DNA of 60,319 nucleotides from assembly GCA_020852955.1 (NCBI GenBank), contig JADYZW010000026.1, positions 1-60,319 on the forward strand, in the 5' to 3' direction. This DNA is from Deltaproteobacteria bacterium (GTDB taxonomy: Bacteria > Desulfobacterota > Binatia > UTPRO1). A program made the translations under genes and the position numbers. The notes beneath the pieces were generated by a model. The model was not told where the DNA came from and did not search any database. It worked only from the letters and a program-made list of their open reading frames with translations. Positions 16,233 through 26,160 of this stretch are shown piece after piece. Within the stretch, counting starts at the first letter, position 1, and every line of letters starts with the position of its first letter.

Positions 16233-16838
16233 CTAGGGATTCGGAACGCGCGACACCGATTCGATGACGATGGGAGTCTCCGGCACGTTCTGGTGCGGCG
16301 GCCGCGCGGTGGTCTTCACGCCCTCGATCTTCTTCACGACGTCCATCCCGGCGGTCACCTTGCCGAAGACCGCGTACCCGAACCCGGCCGGCGACTCGTC
16401 GCGATGGTTCAGTTGCGCATTGTCCGCCACGTTGATGAAGAACTGCGAGGTAGCGCTGTCGACGATGCCGGTTCGCGCCATCGCGATCGTTCCGACGGCG
16501 TTCTTGAGGCCGTTTCCCGCCTCGTTCTTGATCGGCGCCTTCGTTGCCTTTTGCTGCATGTTCGGCGTGAATCCTCCCCCCTGGATCATGAAGCCGGGGA
16601 TGACCCGGTGGAAGATCGTGCCGTCGTAGAACTTGGCGTCCACGTAGTCGAGGAAGTTCTTGACGCTGATCGGCGCCTGGAGCTGATCGAGTTCGATCGT
16701 GATCTCGCCGACCGACGTCTTCATCAACACCGAGGGGTTCTTGCTCGGCGACGGCTTCGCCGTCGGATCGGCGGCCTGGGCCGTGGCCACCGACACCACG
16801 AGGATCGAAACGAGCGCGAGCGTCGACGTCAGCGTCAT
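16233..16838 (-). CDS. periplasmic peptidyl-prolyl cis-trans isomerase (cyclophilin)
   Basis: The protein has 201 residues with a signal peptide ([15 protein letters not shown]) and a single cyclophilin domain. Active-site elements are [21 protein letters not shown] and GYAVFGKV. An insert typical of bacterial PpiA-type enzymes is seen. It accelerates proline isomerisation in periplasmic proteins. The ATG at 16838 has AGGAG 7-8 bases upstream and is preferred over an ATG 15 bases earlier. It stands 25 bases upstream of the lactamase-fold gene on the same strand. Upstream, 134 bases to bioB hold nothing I can support. Confidence 0.94.
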   Translation of the reverse strand: MTLTSTLALVSILVVSVATAQAADPTAKPSPSKNPSVLMKTSVGEITIELDQLQAPISVKNFLDYVDAKFYDGTIFHRVIPGFMIQGGGFTPNMQQKATKAPIKNEAGNGLKNAVGTIAMARTGIVDSATSQFFINVADNAQLNHRDESPAGFGYAVFGKVTAGMDVVKKIEGVKTTARPPHQNVPETPIVIESVSRVPNP

Positions 16839-16972
16839 GAACGGTCTCCTCATCCGTGAAGTAGCGATCGCGCCCCTATCCCACGCGACCTGTCGAGGGT
16901 CAAGCCGAGGACGCGTCTTCGACCGGATCCACCCGCGCGCGCGTCGGCGAGGCACCCGCGCCGACGCCTCAT

Positions 16973-17992
16973 TCACGCATGCGCATGGACGTGCGTGCCG
17001 TCCTCCACGGTCGCGTCCTCGCCTTCCACGGCGAAGCCCATCTCCTCGATCAAGCGCCGCGTGGGAAGCGTCGCGAGTCCGGCCGTCGTCAGATAGCCCT
17101 CGATGAAGACGGAGTTGGCCGGGAAGAGCGCGAGCCCCTGCCAACTCCCGAGATTGCGCTCACGCCCCCCGGCAGCGCGGATGTCGCTCGCAGGATTGGT
17201 GAACCGCATGAGGCACAGCGCTCGCAGCGCTCGGGTCGCGGCCACCGGACCGGCCTCCGCGAGCGGCGTTCCGCCGATCGCCAGCAGGAAGTTCAACGGG
17301 AGCGCGTCCACCCCGATCTCGCGCAGCGCGAACGCGAGGTCCACTACGTCCTCGTCGCGCTCGCCCATACCAATGATACCGCCGCAGCACACCGCCAGGC
17401 CGGCCTCCTTCACGGCCCGGATCGTACGCACGCGATCCTCGTAGGTGTGCGTCGTGCAGATCTCGGAATGGAAACGCGCGCTCGTGTTGAGATTGTGGTT
17501 CACCCAGCCGACGCCCGCCGCTTTGAGCTCGCGCGCCTGGCCTCCGTCCATGATCCCGAGCGACACGCAGATCTCGAGCTCCGGGTGCTCGGCGCGGATC
17601 GCGCGGGTGGCGGCGGTCACCTGGCCGATGTCGCGCGCGCTCGGACCTCGTCCGCTCGTGACCATGCAATAGCGCCGGGCGCCACGTTCCGCCGCCGCAC
17701 GCGCTCCCGCCACGAGATCCTCCGTCGGGAGCAGCCGGTACGTATCGATCGCGGCCGTGGAGACCGCGGACTGCGAACAGTAGTGGCAGTCCTCCGGACA
17801 GAGGCCGCTCCGCGCGTTGCGCAGCATGCAGAGCTTCACCCGGCGACCCCAGTAGCGCTCCCGCACGCGAAACGCCGCCCACAGGAGATCCCTGAGCTCC
17901 CCGTCCGGCGCTTGCAGGATCGCGAGCGCCTCCTCCCGCGTCGGCATCTCGCCGGCGAGCGCGCGCGCGGCGTCCGCGTCCCAGCGGCTCAC
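16973..17992 (-). CDS. bioB: biotin synthase
   Basis: The protein has 339 residues. It is a radical-SAM enzyme that inserts sulfur into dethiobiotin. The [4Fe-4S] motif CPEDCHYC (Cys 65, 69, 72) is complete, and the residues around the [2Fe-2S] cluster are recognisable in [16 protein letters not shown] and [14 protein letters not shown]. The C-terminal GGRERNLG and [16 protein letters not shown] segments are also typical of BioB. It starts at a GTG overlapping the stop of the beta-oxidation gene (GTGA, 17992-17989), so it is translated with it. No bioA, bioD or bioF is in the window. A His-rich C-terminus (HVHAHA) is a small oddity. Confidence 0.95.
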   Translation of the reverse strand: MSRWDADAARALAGEMPTREEALAILQAPDGELRDLLWAAFRVRERYWGRRVKLCMLRNARSGLCPEDCHYCSQSAVSTAAIDTYRLLPTEDLVAGARAAAERGARRYCMVTSGRGPSARDIGQVTAATRAIRAEHPELEICVSLGIMDGGQARELKAAGVGWVNHNLNTSARFHSEICTTHTYEDRVRTIRAVKEAGLAVCCGGIIGMGERDEDVVDLAFALREIGVDALPLNFLLAIGGTPLAEAGPVAATRALRALCLMRFTNPASDIRAAGGRERNLGSWQGLALFPANSVFIEGYLTTAGLATLPTRRLIEEMGFAVEGEDATVEDGTHVHAHA

Positions 17993-20013
17993 GACCAGCC
18001 CCGCTGCTCGGCGTAGAAGAACGGGCCGCCGAGGTGCATTGCGAACCCGAGCGCGTAGACGAACGCCAGATCGCCCTCTTCCTCGGACGCGACGATGCCG
18101 CGACCGAGCAGCTCGCGCGCCTTCTGGTACATGGAGCGCACGCAGCGATCGACGATCTCGTCGGCTCCGGCGACGCGTGCGCCGCGCGGCGCTACGAGCG
18201 CGGGGAGCTCGCGCCACGGTGCGCCCTTCTTCCCCCCATCGTAGTCGTAGAACCCGCCTCCCGCCTTGACGCCGAACCGGCCCCGGTCGCGCAGCACCGT
18301 GACGAGCGGCGGCATCGGCGGAGGCGCCGTCCGCGCGATCACGTCGAACATGCCGGCGGCCACGTCGACACCGGCCTGATCCGCGACCTCGAAGGGTCCG
18401 AGCGGAAAGACCCGCTCGCGCATCACCTCGTCGATCCGCTCGATCGGCGTTCCCTCGCGATAGAGGGCTTCGGCCTCGCGAAAGTATTCGGCGAGCGCCG
18501 CGTTCACGAGGAACCCGGGAGAACCGTCCTGCAGCATTACCGGCACCTTCCCGATCTTGCGGACGAAGCCGTGAAGCGCCGCGAGCACGTCCGGCGGCGT
18601 GGACGGCGTACGCACGACCTCGACGAGGGCGCGTTGCGGATGCTCGGCCGGACTGAAGAAATGCAGGTTCACGACGCTCGCCGGATTGCCGCCGCCGGCC
18701 CGGAAGTACTCCCCGAGGAATCCGGGGCCCATCGAACTGCTGTTGGAGCTCACGATCGCGTCGGGCCGCACCACCCCGGCCAGCGCCCGGTAGAACGCCG
18801 CCTTGGCTTCCGGGTCTTCCTTGCGCGCTTCGATCACGAGATCGCAGTCGGCGAGCGCCGAGAGATCGGTCGCCACCGTCACCGACGCGACCTCGGCGTC
18901 GGCGGCCGCCGCGTCGATCCGTCCGCGCTTCAGGAGCGGCTCGTACTTTTGTCGCATCCGCCCCGGGGCGTTCGCCGCCAACTCGGGAACCGGCACGTGT
19001 CCCACGACCTCGAAACCCGCACGGCGCGCGAGAAACGCGATCGCGTTCCCCATGTAGCCGTCGAAGCCGTCGATTCCGACGCGACGGATCGGCCGGGGCG
19101 ACGCCTTCGCGAGCTCTGCCGGGAGCTTCGTCACGCGCTGCTGGGTGAAGAAGAAGCGCATCCCGGCCTTACCCTCGGCGCTGGTCGCCACCTCGAGGAA
19201 GCGGTCACGCTCGAGCGCGATGCCCTCGCGAAGAGGCCTCCGCACGCCCTCCGTCACGACCTCGAGCGCGACGAAGGGCGCGCGCGGGTGCTGCCGCCCC
19301 TGGGTCGCCTTCAGGATCGTCGGCAGCACCACGGGCGCGATCTGCCCCGCATGCGAGAGATCGACGGCGGGCGGCGTGAGGCTCCCCAGGCGTTCGCGCG
19401 AGAAGCGCGCCGCGAACGCCAGCGGGTCCTCCCCCTCGGGCACGACGGCATCGATCATGCGGATCGCGAGCGCCTGCGCCGCCCGCAGGCTCTTCCCCTG
19501 CAGGATCACCGACAGCGCCGCATCGCCGGCGACCGGATCGGCGGCGTTCACCAGGCCCGCACGCCGTGGCAGCCGCTGCGTGCCGCCGAGCCCCGGGAAG
19601 ATGTTGAGCCCCATCTCGGGCAGGCCAACCGACGAGCGCCCGGTGGCGACGATGGCGCGACACGCGAGCGCGAGCTCGTAGATGCCTCCGAGCGCAACGC
19701 CGTCCACGACGGCGACCCAGGGCACCGGGCCCTCCTCGATCCGGAACAGCACGGCGTCTCCGCGATCGATGAGCATCGCGAGGTCCGTCGGGCTGCCCCG
19801 CATGAGCTCCCCGATGTTCGCACCGGCACCGAGACCGTAGCGATTGCCGCTCAGGACGACCGCCACGAGCGGCGTGGCGGCGTGATGCGCCCGAATCGCC
19901 GCCTCGATACCGTCTAGTTCCTCGATCGCCGCGCGCGACAGCGTGTTCATCCCACCCTGATCGAACGCCACGAAGGCGAGGTCGCCTTCGTACCGTGTCG
20001 TGAACGCTCCCAT
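17989..20013 (-). CDS. two-domain enoyl-CoA hydratase / 3-hydroxyacyl-CoA dehydrogenase (FadB/FadJ-like)
   Basis: The protein has 674 residues, a little shorter than FadJ/FadB. The N-terminal crotonase domain keeps both catalytic Glu residues (GGIYELALAC and LPEMGLNIFPGLGGTQRLPRR). The C-terminal dehydrogenase keeps the catalytic His in NLHFFSPAEH and the NSSSM segment. Its Rossmann motif reads GFDGYMGNAIAF, so the first Gly of the usual GxGxxG is lost, and the acidic residue that normally ends the second strand is not obvious. NAD binding may be altered. It should carry out the second and third steps of beta-oxidation, after an acyl-CoA dehydrogenase such as the one at 13.2 kb. It is translationally coupled to bioB. 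Confidence 0.9.
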   Translation of the reverse strand: MGAFTTRYEGDLAFVAFDQGGMNTLSRAAIEELDGIEAAIRAHHAATPLVAVVLSGNRYGLGAGANIGELMRGSPTDLAMLIDRGDAVLFRIEEGPVPWVAVVDGVALGGIYELALACRAIVATGRSSVGLPEMGLNIFPGLGGTQRLPRRAGLVNAADPVAGDAALSVILQGKSLRAAQALAIRMIDAVVPEGEDPLAFAARFSRERLGSLTPPAVDLSHAGQIAPVVLPTILKATQGRQHPRAPFVALEVVTEGVRRPLREGIALERDRFLEVATSAEGKAGMRFFFTQQRVTKLPAELAKASPRPIRRVGIDGFDGYMGNAIAFLARRAGFEVVGHVPVPELAANAPGRMRQKYEPLLKRGRIDAAAADAEVASVTVATDLSALADCDLVIEARKEDPEAKAAFYRALAGVVRPDAIVSSNSSSMGPGFLGEYFRAGGGNPASVVNLHFFSPAEHPQRALVEVVRTPSTPPDVLAALHGFVRKIGKVPVMLQDGSPGFLVNAALAEYFREAEALYREGTPIERIDEVMRERVFPLGPFEVADQAGVDVAAGMFDVIARTAPPPMPPLVTVLRDRGRFGVKAGGGFYDYDGGKKGAPWRELPALVAPRGARVAGADEIVDRCVRSMYQKARELLGRGIVASEEEGDLAFVYALGFAMHLGGPFFYAEQRGWS

Positions 20014-20117
20014 GGGCGCCCTTACTTCCGACCCCCGGACGGCTTGTCAACCCTCGCTCATGCATCACGTTCACCGGCAATTGCGTCCGACGGATCATCC
20101 TGGGAGATAGGCCGACG

Positions 20118-22748
20118 ATGCCCGCAACGCCGACGCCGCGCCGCCGACGGATACGGCGCACCCTGATCGCGGCGCTGACGACACTGGCGCTCGCGGCCGG
20201 GCTCCTGTGGGTCGCCCCCTCGATGCTGACGCCGGCCGTTGCGGCGCGCCTATCCTCCGCGACCGGCATCGACGTCCGCATCGGGTGGATCACCTGGAAC
20301 CCGCTCGCGGGCCGCGTGGTCCTGCACCGCGTCGCCCTCGCCCCGAGCGCCGCGGAGCCGGCGATCGCCACCGCTCAGGCCATCGTGGTGGACGTCGGTC
20401 TCCGTCGGTGGCTCGAGGGCGAGCGCCGCCTCGACGCCCTCGTCCTGCGGCGTCCCTGGATCGCCCTCCATCGCACTGCCACGGGAGACTTCAACGTCGC
20501 CGGGCTTGCCCGGCGTCCCCCGCCCCGCGCCGCGGAGGAGCCGCCGGCGTCCGAGCCGCCGGACGTGGGACCGCCGACTCCGTTCCGCATCGGACGCTTC
20601 CGCATCGTCAGCGGCAGCATCGAGTTCCACGACGAAACGACGACGCCCGCCCTCGAGACCTCCCTGCACCTCGACGACGCGGACGCGCGCGATCTCGTCC
20701 TCGCGAGCGATGGCAGCGCCGGGCTCGCCCTCCACGTGGAAAGCCGCATCGACGATGAGCCGCTGGCCCTCGACGTGACCTACGAGACCGCCGGCGACAC
20801 GTCGGCCCTGACCGCGAAGCTCGTCGCCGCCGACGCGTCGCTGGCCCGGGCGCTGCTGTACGTCCCCCTCGGCTGGCAGCGCACGTCCGGCACCATGGAT
20901 GCCACCGTGACCTACGAGCGCCGTACGGAGCACGGCCGCCTCCGCACCCACATCCTGCGCGCGGATCTCGCCCTCCACGATCTGGCGCTCACCGAACCGT
21001 GGGCCGACGAGCCCATGCTGCGGGCCAAGCGCGTGCGGGTGCCGGCGCTCACCGTCGATCTCCTGCAGCAACGGACCGATCTCGGCACGGTCCAGGTCGA
21101 CGAGTATCGCGCGCTCGTGCTGCGCGACGCCGAGCGCTTGCACGTACCGCTCGCGACGGGCGCGCCGGACGCGACCGGCGACTCGCCTTGGGAGACGACG
21201 CTCGACCACGTCACGCTCGGCCAGGGCGTCGCGGTCCTGCGCGGCGTCTTCGCGACGCCGGAAATCGCGGTGCCGCTGTCCGCCGGTTCCATACGCCTCC
21301 CCGGCAACGACGTGGCGTTCACCTTCACGGGAACGCTCGCCGGCGGCGGCCTCACGCTCGACGGTCGCGCGCGCGGGAACTCGACCACGTTGACCTTCGG
21401 ATTCGACGCGGTCGACCTGGCGGCGGGCGCCGCGCTCGTGCGCGCCCCCGTCGGGTTCGCGAAGGGACGCGTGGGCGGCACCATCGGGCTCGCCCTGTCC
21501 CCCGCCAGGGCGAGCGTGAGCGGAACCTTCACGGCGACGGACGCGAGCACCGCGCCGACCGGCCCCCATCCCGAGGAGGTCCTCGCGTGGCAGCGGCTCG
21601 ACGTGACCCTGGCGGAGAGCACCCTCGCGCCGCTCTTCCTCCACCTCGCGCGCGCCGACGTCGTGTGGCCCTACGTCATGATCCACCGACGGTCGGACGG
21701 TATCTTCCCCTTCGGCCGATCGGCGCCGACGCCGGCGGCGCCGTCGTCGGCCGCGATCCCCACCCCTCCCTGGCTTCGCATCGACCATCTCGCCATCGAG
21801 GGCGGCCGCCTCGAGTTCTACGACACGACGCTGCCGCGCGCATACGGCATCGATCTTACCGACCTTTCGGCCTCGGCGGACGCCATGACCCTGTCACCCT
21901 TCGCCGTGGAGCGGCTCCGCCTGGCGGGCGCGCTCGACGAGCTCTCGCCGGTCACGGTCTCCGGTCGCGTCGAACCCGGCGGAGCCACGCTCGACGTCGC
22001 CGTCGATCGTCTGCTGCTCGCGCCGCTCAACCCCTATCTCGCGCCCGCGCTCGGCTACGAGGTGCGCACCGGACTCGCGCGCTTCTCCTCGAACCTTCGC
22101 GTCACGGGCAGCCACGTCGCCGCCGACACCGACCTCGTCTTGTCACGATTCTCGATGCGGGCGGCCGGAACGGACACGGTCGGCGGGCGGATCGGCGCGC
22201 CCCTGTCCGTGGCCCTCGCGCTCATGAAGGACACGCGCGGAGAGATTCATCTCACCTTGCCGATCGAAGGCGATGTCTCGTCGGCCGAGTACCGTGTCGG
22301 CAGTCTGCTGCGCGAGGCGCTCGGCACCGCGCTGCTCGGAACGCTGCGCGCACCCCTCGGATTCCTGCGCGGCATCTTCCGGAAGGATGAGGGCGAGCGG
22401 TTCGATCTCAGGCCGGTCCCCTTCCCCGCCGGCAGCGCGGAGCTCGCCGCGGAGGGCGAGGCCCGCCTGGCCGAGCTCGCGCGCCTGCTCGTCCGCCAGA
22501 CCGCGCTGCACGCCGTCCTCATACCGGCGCCGAGCCGCGCCGATTTCGACGCGGTCACGGCCGCCGGCGCGCCCCATCCGCTCGACGCGTTGGCCGGGCT
22601 CGCCCGCGCACGTGGCGCGCTCGTCGCCGACCGTCTCGCGCGCGCACACGGCCTGGATCCGCGGCGCATCACGGTCGAGCCCTGGAGCGCCGCCGAGCCC
22701 GACATCGAAGGCGAGCCCGGCGTGGACGTCCAGCTCCGCGCGCAGTAG
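20118..22748 (+). CDS. DUF748 / AsmA-like envelope protein
   Basis: The protein has 876 residues. A single N-terminal membrane helix (about residues 15-35) is followed by a long periplasmic part rich in beta structure, with the DUF748 openings ATGIDVRIGWITWNPLAGRV and repeated WLRIDHLAIEGGRLEFYD-type segments. The last 130 residues have an OmpA-like look (FPAGSAELAAEGEARLAELARLL). AsmA-like proteins form long grooves that carry lipids between membranes, so lipid transport is a family-based inference. It is divergent from the fadB-like gene, with 104 bases between. Confidence 0.85.
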   Translation: MPATPTPRRRRIRRTLIAALTTLALAAGLLWVAPSMLTPAVAARLSSATGIDVRIGWITWNPLAGRVVLHRVALAPSAAEPAIATAQAIVVDVGLRRWLEGERRLDALVLRRPWIALHRTATGDFNVAGLARRPPPRAAEEPPASEPPDVGPPTPFRIGRFRIVSGSIEFHDETTTPALETSLHLDDADARDLVLASDGSAGLALHVESRIDDEPLALDVTYETAGDTSALTAKLVAADASLARALLYVPLGWQRTSGTMDATVTYERRTEHGRLRTHILRADLALHDLALTEPWADEPMLRAKRVRVPALTVDLLQQRTDLGTVQVDEYRALVLRDAERLHVPLATGAPDATGDSPWETTLDHVTLGQGVAVLRGVFATPEIAVPLSAGSIRLPGNDVAFTFTGTLAGGGLTLDGRARGNSTTLTFGFDAVDLAAGAALVRAPVGFAKGRVGGTIGLALSPARASVSGTFTATDASTAPTGPHPEEVLAWQRLDVTLAESTLAPLFLHLARADVVWPYVMIHRRSDGIFPFGRSAPTPAAPSSAAIPTPPWLRIDHLAIEGGRLEFYDTTLPRAYGIDLTDLSASADAMTLSPFAVERLRLAGALDELSPVTVSGRVEPGGATLDVAVDRLLLAPLNPYLAPALGYEVRTGLARFSSNLRVTGSHVAADTDLVLSRFSMRAAGTDTVGGRIGAPLSVALALMKDTRGEIHLTLPIEGDVSSAEYRVGSLLREALGTALLGTLRAPLGFLRGIFRKDEGERFDLRPVPFPAGSAELAAEGEARLAELARLLVRQTALHAVLIPAPSRADFDAVTAAGAPHPLDALAGLARARGALVADRLARAHGLDPRRITVEPWSAAEPDIEGEPGVDVQLRAQ

Positions 22749-22829
22749 CGCCTGCCCGCTCAGCGTTCCGGCGATGAGGCGCGGGTCGCGCCCGCCCCGG
22801 CGAACGCTCCCGTGACGGGCGGCATCCGC

Positions 22830-23642
22830 TCAGCCGGCAGCCCGGCCCGTGAAGTGGTCCATGCTGCGGTTGACGCCGAGGAAGTCCATCATCGCGTCGA
22901 ACAGGCCAACCGGGAGCAAGCGTCCGAGCCAGGCCGTCCGCACCACGCCCGGGAGGATCAGCCGGCGCTTGTCGCGGGCGATGGCCTCGACGATCTGGTC
23001 GGTCACCCGTTCGGGATCGAGAATCGGCAGGATCGCCGGAAAACGCGTCTGGACCCCGGTGAACATCCCCGTGCCGACGTAGAAGGGACAGACCACGGTC
23101 GTCACGACCCGGCTTCCGAGGCGCCGCAGCTCGAGGCGCAGCGACTCGTCGAACCCCACGGCGGCGTGCTTGCTCGCGCAATAGTCCGTCATCTTCGAGA
23201 TGCCGACGATCCCGGCCGCGGACGCGATCGTCACGATGTGCCCACGGTCGCGCGCCAGCATGGCGGGCAGGAACGCGCGCGTCGTCCAGAAGAGCGCGAG
23301 CACGTTCACGTCGAAGGTGAGCTCGATCTCGCGCGGCGTCGCATCGAGGAGGTTCTTGCCGGTCACCACCCCGGCGTTGTTGATCAAGACGTCGATCGGC
23401 CCCCGGACAAGGACGCGCGCCGCCGCCGCCTCGATCGCCGCGCGCGAGGAGAGATCGCATACGTCGATCTCGACGCTCCGTCCCGCGGCCTCGAGATCGC
23501 GGCGGGCCGCTTCGAGCCCCGTCGCATCGACGTCCCACAGCTCGACGTGCGCCCCCCGGGCCGCGAGCTTCCGGGCGAGCAGCAACCCGAGCCCGCTCGC
23601 GGCGCCGGTGATCAGCGCTCGACGACCGGCGATCTCGCTCAT
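22830..23642 (-). CDS. short-chain dehydrogenase/reductase
   Basis: The protein has 270 residues, a classical SDR: NAD(P) motif TGAASGLGLLLA, NNAG, and the catalytic Ser/Tyr/Lys set in IASAAG and YCASKHA. An Asp in WDVDATGL at the end of the second strand suggests NAD preference. The C-terminal PILPILDPERVTDQIVEAI, LILPGVVR and FLGVNRSMDHFTG segments resemble the SDR16C (retinol dehydrogenase-like) group, so a lipid-like alcohol substrate is likely. It starts 28 bases after the cysteine synthase stop on the same strand. Confidence 0.92.
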   Translation of the reverse strand: MSEIAGRRALITGAASGLGLLLARKLAARGAHVELWDVDATGLEAARRDLEAAGRSVEIDVCDLSSRAAIEAAAARVLVRGPIDVLINNAGVVTGKNLLDATPREIELTFDVNVLALFWTTRAFLPAMLARDRGHIVTIASAAGIVGISKMTDYCASKHAAVGFDESLRLELRRLGSRVVTTVVCPFYVGTGMFTGVQTRFPAILPILDPERVTDQIVEAIARDKRRLILPGVVRTAWLGRLLPVGLFDAMMDFLGVNRSMDHFTGRAAG

Positions 23643-23670
23643 CGCCGCAACCCGCCGGCGCCCCGTCGCC

Positions 23671-24600
23671 TCACAGCCCCTCGACCAGCACGGTGCTGAG
23701 ATAGCGCTCCGCGGAACTCGGGAGGACGACGACGATGAACTTTCCGGCCATCTCCGGACGATCGGCGACGCGCAGCGCCGCCCACGTCGCGGCGCCGCTG
23801 CTGATCCCGCACGGGATGCCCTCCAGACGCGCCACCTCGCGGGCCGTCTTGATCGCGTCCTCGTCCGTCACCTGCACGATGCTGTCGATGATCTCCGTAT
23901 TGAGGATCTCGGGAACGAACCCGGCCCCGATCCCCTGAATCTTGTGCGGTCCGGGAGCGCCCCCAGACAGCACCGCCGACGTCGCCGGCTCCACCGCCAC
24001 CGTGTGGAACGACGGCTTCCGCTGTTTCAGCACCTCGCTGACTCCGGTGATGGTACCGCCCGTTCCGACACCCGAGACGAGCACGTCGATCTGTCCGTCG
24101 GTATCGTCCCAGAGCTCATTGGCCGTCGTGCGGCGATGGACGTCGGGATTCGCGGGATTCTCGAACTGCTGCGGGAGGAACGAGTTCGGCGTGGCGCCGG
24201 CGATCTCTTCCGCCTTGGCGATCGCGCCGCGCATTCCCTGCGCCGCGGGCGTCAGGACGAGTTCCGCCCCGAGGAGGCGCAGGAGGACGCGACGCTCCTG
24301 CGACATCGACTCCGGCATGGTCAGGATCAAGCGGATGCCGCGCGCGGCGCACACGAACGCCAGGGCGATGCCCGTGTTGCCGCTCGTGGGCTCCACGATG
24401 ACCGAGCGCTCGTCGATGAGACCCGCGCGCTGCGCGGCCTCGATCATGCTGAGGCCGATCCGATCCTTCACGCTCGAGAGCGGATTGAAGAACTCGAGCT
24501 TGGCGTACAGCCGCACGTCGCGCCCGGCCGTCACGCGATTCAGGCGCACCAGAGGGGTCCGCCCGATGGTCTGGGTGATGTCGTCGTAGAGTCGAGCCAT
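23671..24600 (-). CDS. cysK: cysteine synthase (O-acetylserine sulfhydrylase)
   Basis: This 309-residue PLP enzyme has the Schiff-base Lys at about 45 in [11 protein letters not shown], the substrate loop [12 protein letters not shown], the phosphate-cradle [13 protein letters not shown], and [14 protein letters not shown] near the end. All are typical of CysK, which makes cysteine from O-acetylserine and sulfide. The length is standard. The ATG at 24600 is followed by the canonical [17 protein letters not shown]. It is cytoplasmic. It is divergent from the globin-coupled kinase gene, with 223 bases between them in which I see only short GC-rich palindromes. Confidence 0.95.
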   Translation of the reverse strand: MARLYDDITQTIGRTPLVRLNRVTAGRDVRLYAKLEFFNPLSSVKDRIGLSMIEAAQRAGLIDERSVIVEPTSGNTGIALAFVCAARGIRLILTMPESMSQERRVLLRLLGAELVLTPAAQGMRGAIAKAEEIAGATPNSFLPQQFENPANPDVHRRTTANELWDDTDGQIDVLVSGVGTGGTITGVSEVLKQRKPSFHTVAVEPATSAVLSGGAPGPHKIQGIGAGFVPEILNTEIIDSIVQVTDEDAIKTAREVARLEGIPCGISSGAATWAALRVADRPEMAGKFIVVVLPSSAERYLSTVLVEGL

Positions 24601-24823
24601 GCGCCTCTAGTAGCGCACTCGCCATCGAGCGCAAACGGCGGCCGCCCGCTGGACGCCGCGGTCCCGCGGAGCTAGGAGCCTTCCCACCGCATGCGGCTGC
24701 CGCCAAACGACGAGGCCGTCTCCCCCGGCCGTCCCGCCGCCCGCCCCCGCCGCGACGCAGACGGGGTCTCCGGCGGGGATCTCGAAGCCCCGGACGCGGC
24801 GGCGTCCGCGGCCGGGCCGGAGC

Positions 24824-26149
24824 ATGGCGTCCTCCGATGACGAGCGTCCGAGGGCGCGAGGCGGCGCTCCGCCGGGCGCGGCTCCGGTCCTGACCGCCTC
24901 GAACCTCCTCGGCCGGATCGGGCTCGACGCGGCGGGCTGCGCGCGCCGCCTCACGTTCCTCTCGTTCGACGCCGCCGACGTCGAGAACCTCGCCCAGCTG
25001 CGGGCCGTCGCGCACGCGAACGTCGACGGGATCGTCGAGGACTTCTACGGCCACCTGCTCTCCTTCGAGGAGACCCGGCGGCTGCTCGCGGACCCGGAGC
25101 GGGTCGCGCGCCTCAAGAAGCTCCAGCGCGAGTACTTCCTCCGCATGCTCGAGGGCGACTTCGGACACGACTACTTCGAGAGCCGGCTGCGGGTCGGCGC
25201 CGCGCACGCCTCCACGGACCTCCGGCCGGAATGGTACCTCGGGACGTATTCGCTGTACCTCCGGCTCCTCGGCGGCCGCCTCCTCGAGCACTACCGCGAC
25301 GAGCCCGATACGCTCCTCGCCCTGCTCGGCTCGTTCACCAAGGTCGTGTTCCTCGACATGGGACTCGCCATCGACGGATACATCCTGAGCGGCTACGTCG
25401 ACCGCACCCTCGCGCAGGACTATCGCCGCATGGCCGAGGTCGCCGAGCAGGCGCTCGCCGAGAAGGCCGATCTGGAGCAGGCCAAGGCCGACCTGACGGG
25501 CATGATCGTCCACGACCTGAAGGGGCCGCTCGGGGGCATCCTCGCGGTCACCCAGCTCGCGCTGCGCCAGGCGAGCGGCGCGCCGAGCGACCGCCACTTC
25601 GCGCAGATCCAGCGCAGCGCCCAGGATCTGATGCGGATGATCGAGAACCTCCTCGAGATCGACCAGATGCAGGAGGGCCGGCTCGAGCTCCGCCTGGAGC
25701 CGGTCGCGATCGACGGCCTCCTCGCCGAGTGCTCGGCGGAGTACCGCGCCGCGGCCGAGATCGCGGGCATGACGATCGCGGTCGCGATCGAGGCCCCGCT
25801 CCCGGTCCTGATGACCGACCGCTGGCTCCTCCGGCGCGTGCTGAACAACCTGGTGGTGAACGCCGTGCGGCACAGCGCCGCGGGCGCGATCGACCTTGCG
25901 GCACGGCTGGCGGGCGCGCAGGTCGAGATCCGCATCCACGACAGCGGCCGCGGCATCCCGTCCGCGGACCAGGCGGCCCTCTTCGACCGCGCGCGCCGCC
26001 GACGGGGCTCCCACCGCGAGGACACGGGCCTCGGGCTGGTGTTCTGCAAGATGGCGTGCGAACGGATGGGGGGAACCATCGCCATCGAAAGCACGCCCGG
26101 CAGCGGTACCACCTTCGTGATCACCTTGCCGGCCGAGGCGTCGCTCTAG
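24824..26149 (+). CDS. globin-coupled sensor histidine kinase
   Basis: The protein has 441 residues and no membrane segment. Residues about 35-195 form a protoglobin/sensor-globin domain with the proximal haem His at about 128 in VGAAHASTDLRPEWYLGTY, which fits the family pattern closely. A helical linker follows, then HisKA with phospho-His at about 230 in MIVHDLKGPLGGILA, then HATPase with LNNLVVNAVRHS, DSGRGIP and DTGLGLVF. It should bind haem and sense oxygen or another gas in the cytoplasm. No response regulator is adjacent. Only 11 bases separate its stop from the triheme cytochrome start, so the two are probably cotranscribed, suggesting control of respiration (inference). Confidence 0.93.
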   Translation: MASSDDERPRARGGAPPGAAPVLTASNLLGRIGLDAAGCARRLTFLSFDAADVENLAQLRAVAHANVDGIVEDFYGHLLSFEETRRLLADPERVARLKKLQREYFLRMLEGDFGHDYFESRLRVGAAHASTDLRPEWYLGTYSLYLRLLGGRLLEHYRDEPDTLLALLGSFTKVVFLDMGLAIDGYILSGYVDRTLAQDYRRMAEVAEQALAEKADLEQAKADLTGMIVHDLKGPLGGILAVTQLALRQASGAPSDRHFAQIQRSAQDLMRMIENLLEIDQMQEGRLELRLEPVAIDGLLAECSAEYRAAAEIAGMTIAVAIEAPLPVLMTDRWLLRRVLNNLVVNAVRHSAAGAIDLAARLAGAQVEIRIHDSGRGIPSADQAALFDRARRRRGSHREDTGLGLVFCKMACERMGGTIAIESTPGSGTTFVITLPAEASL

Positions 26150-26160
26150 GAGGGGACCAC

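Noticed and set aside
24601..24823. Short GC palindromes (such as CCGCATGCGG) between cysK and the globin kinase as operators.
   Set aside because: Such palindromes are expected by chance at this base composition and no pair or promoter spacing supports them.
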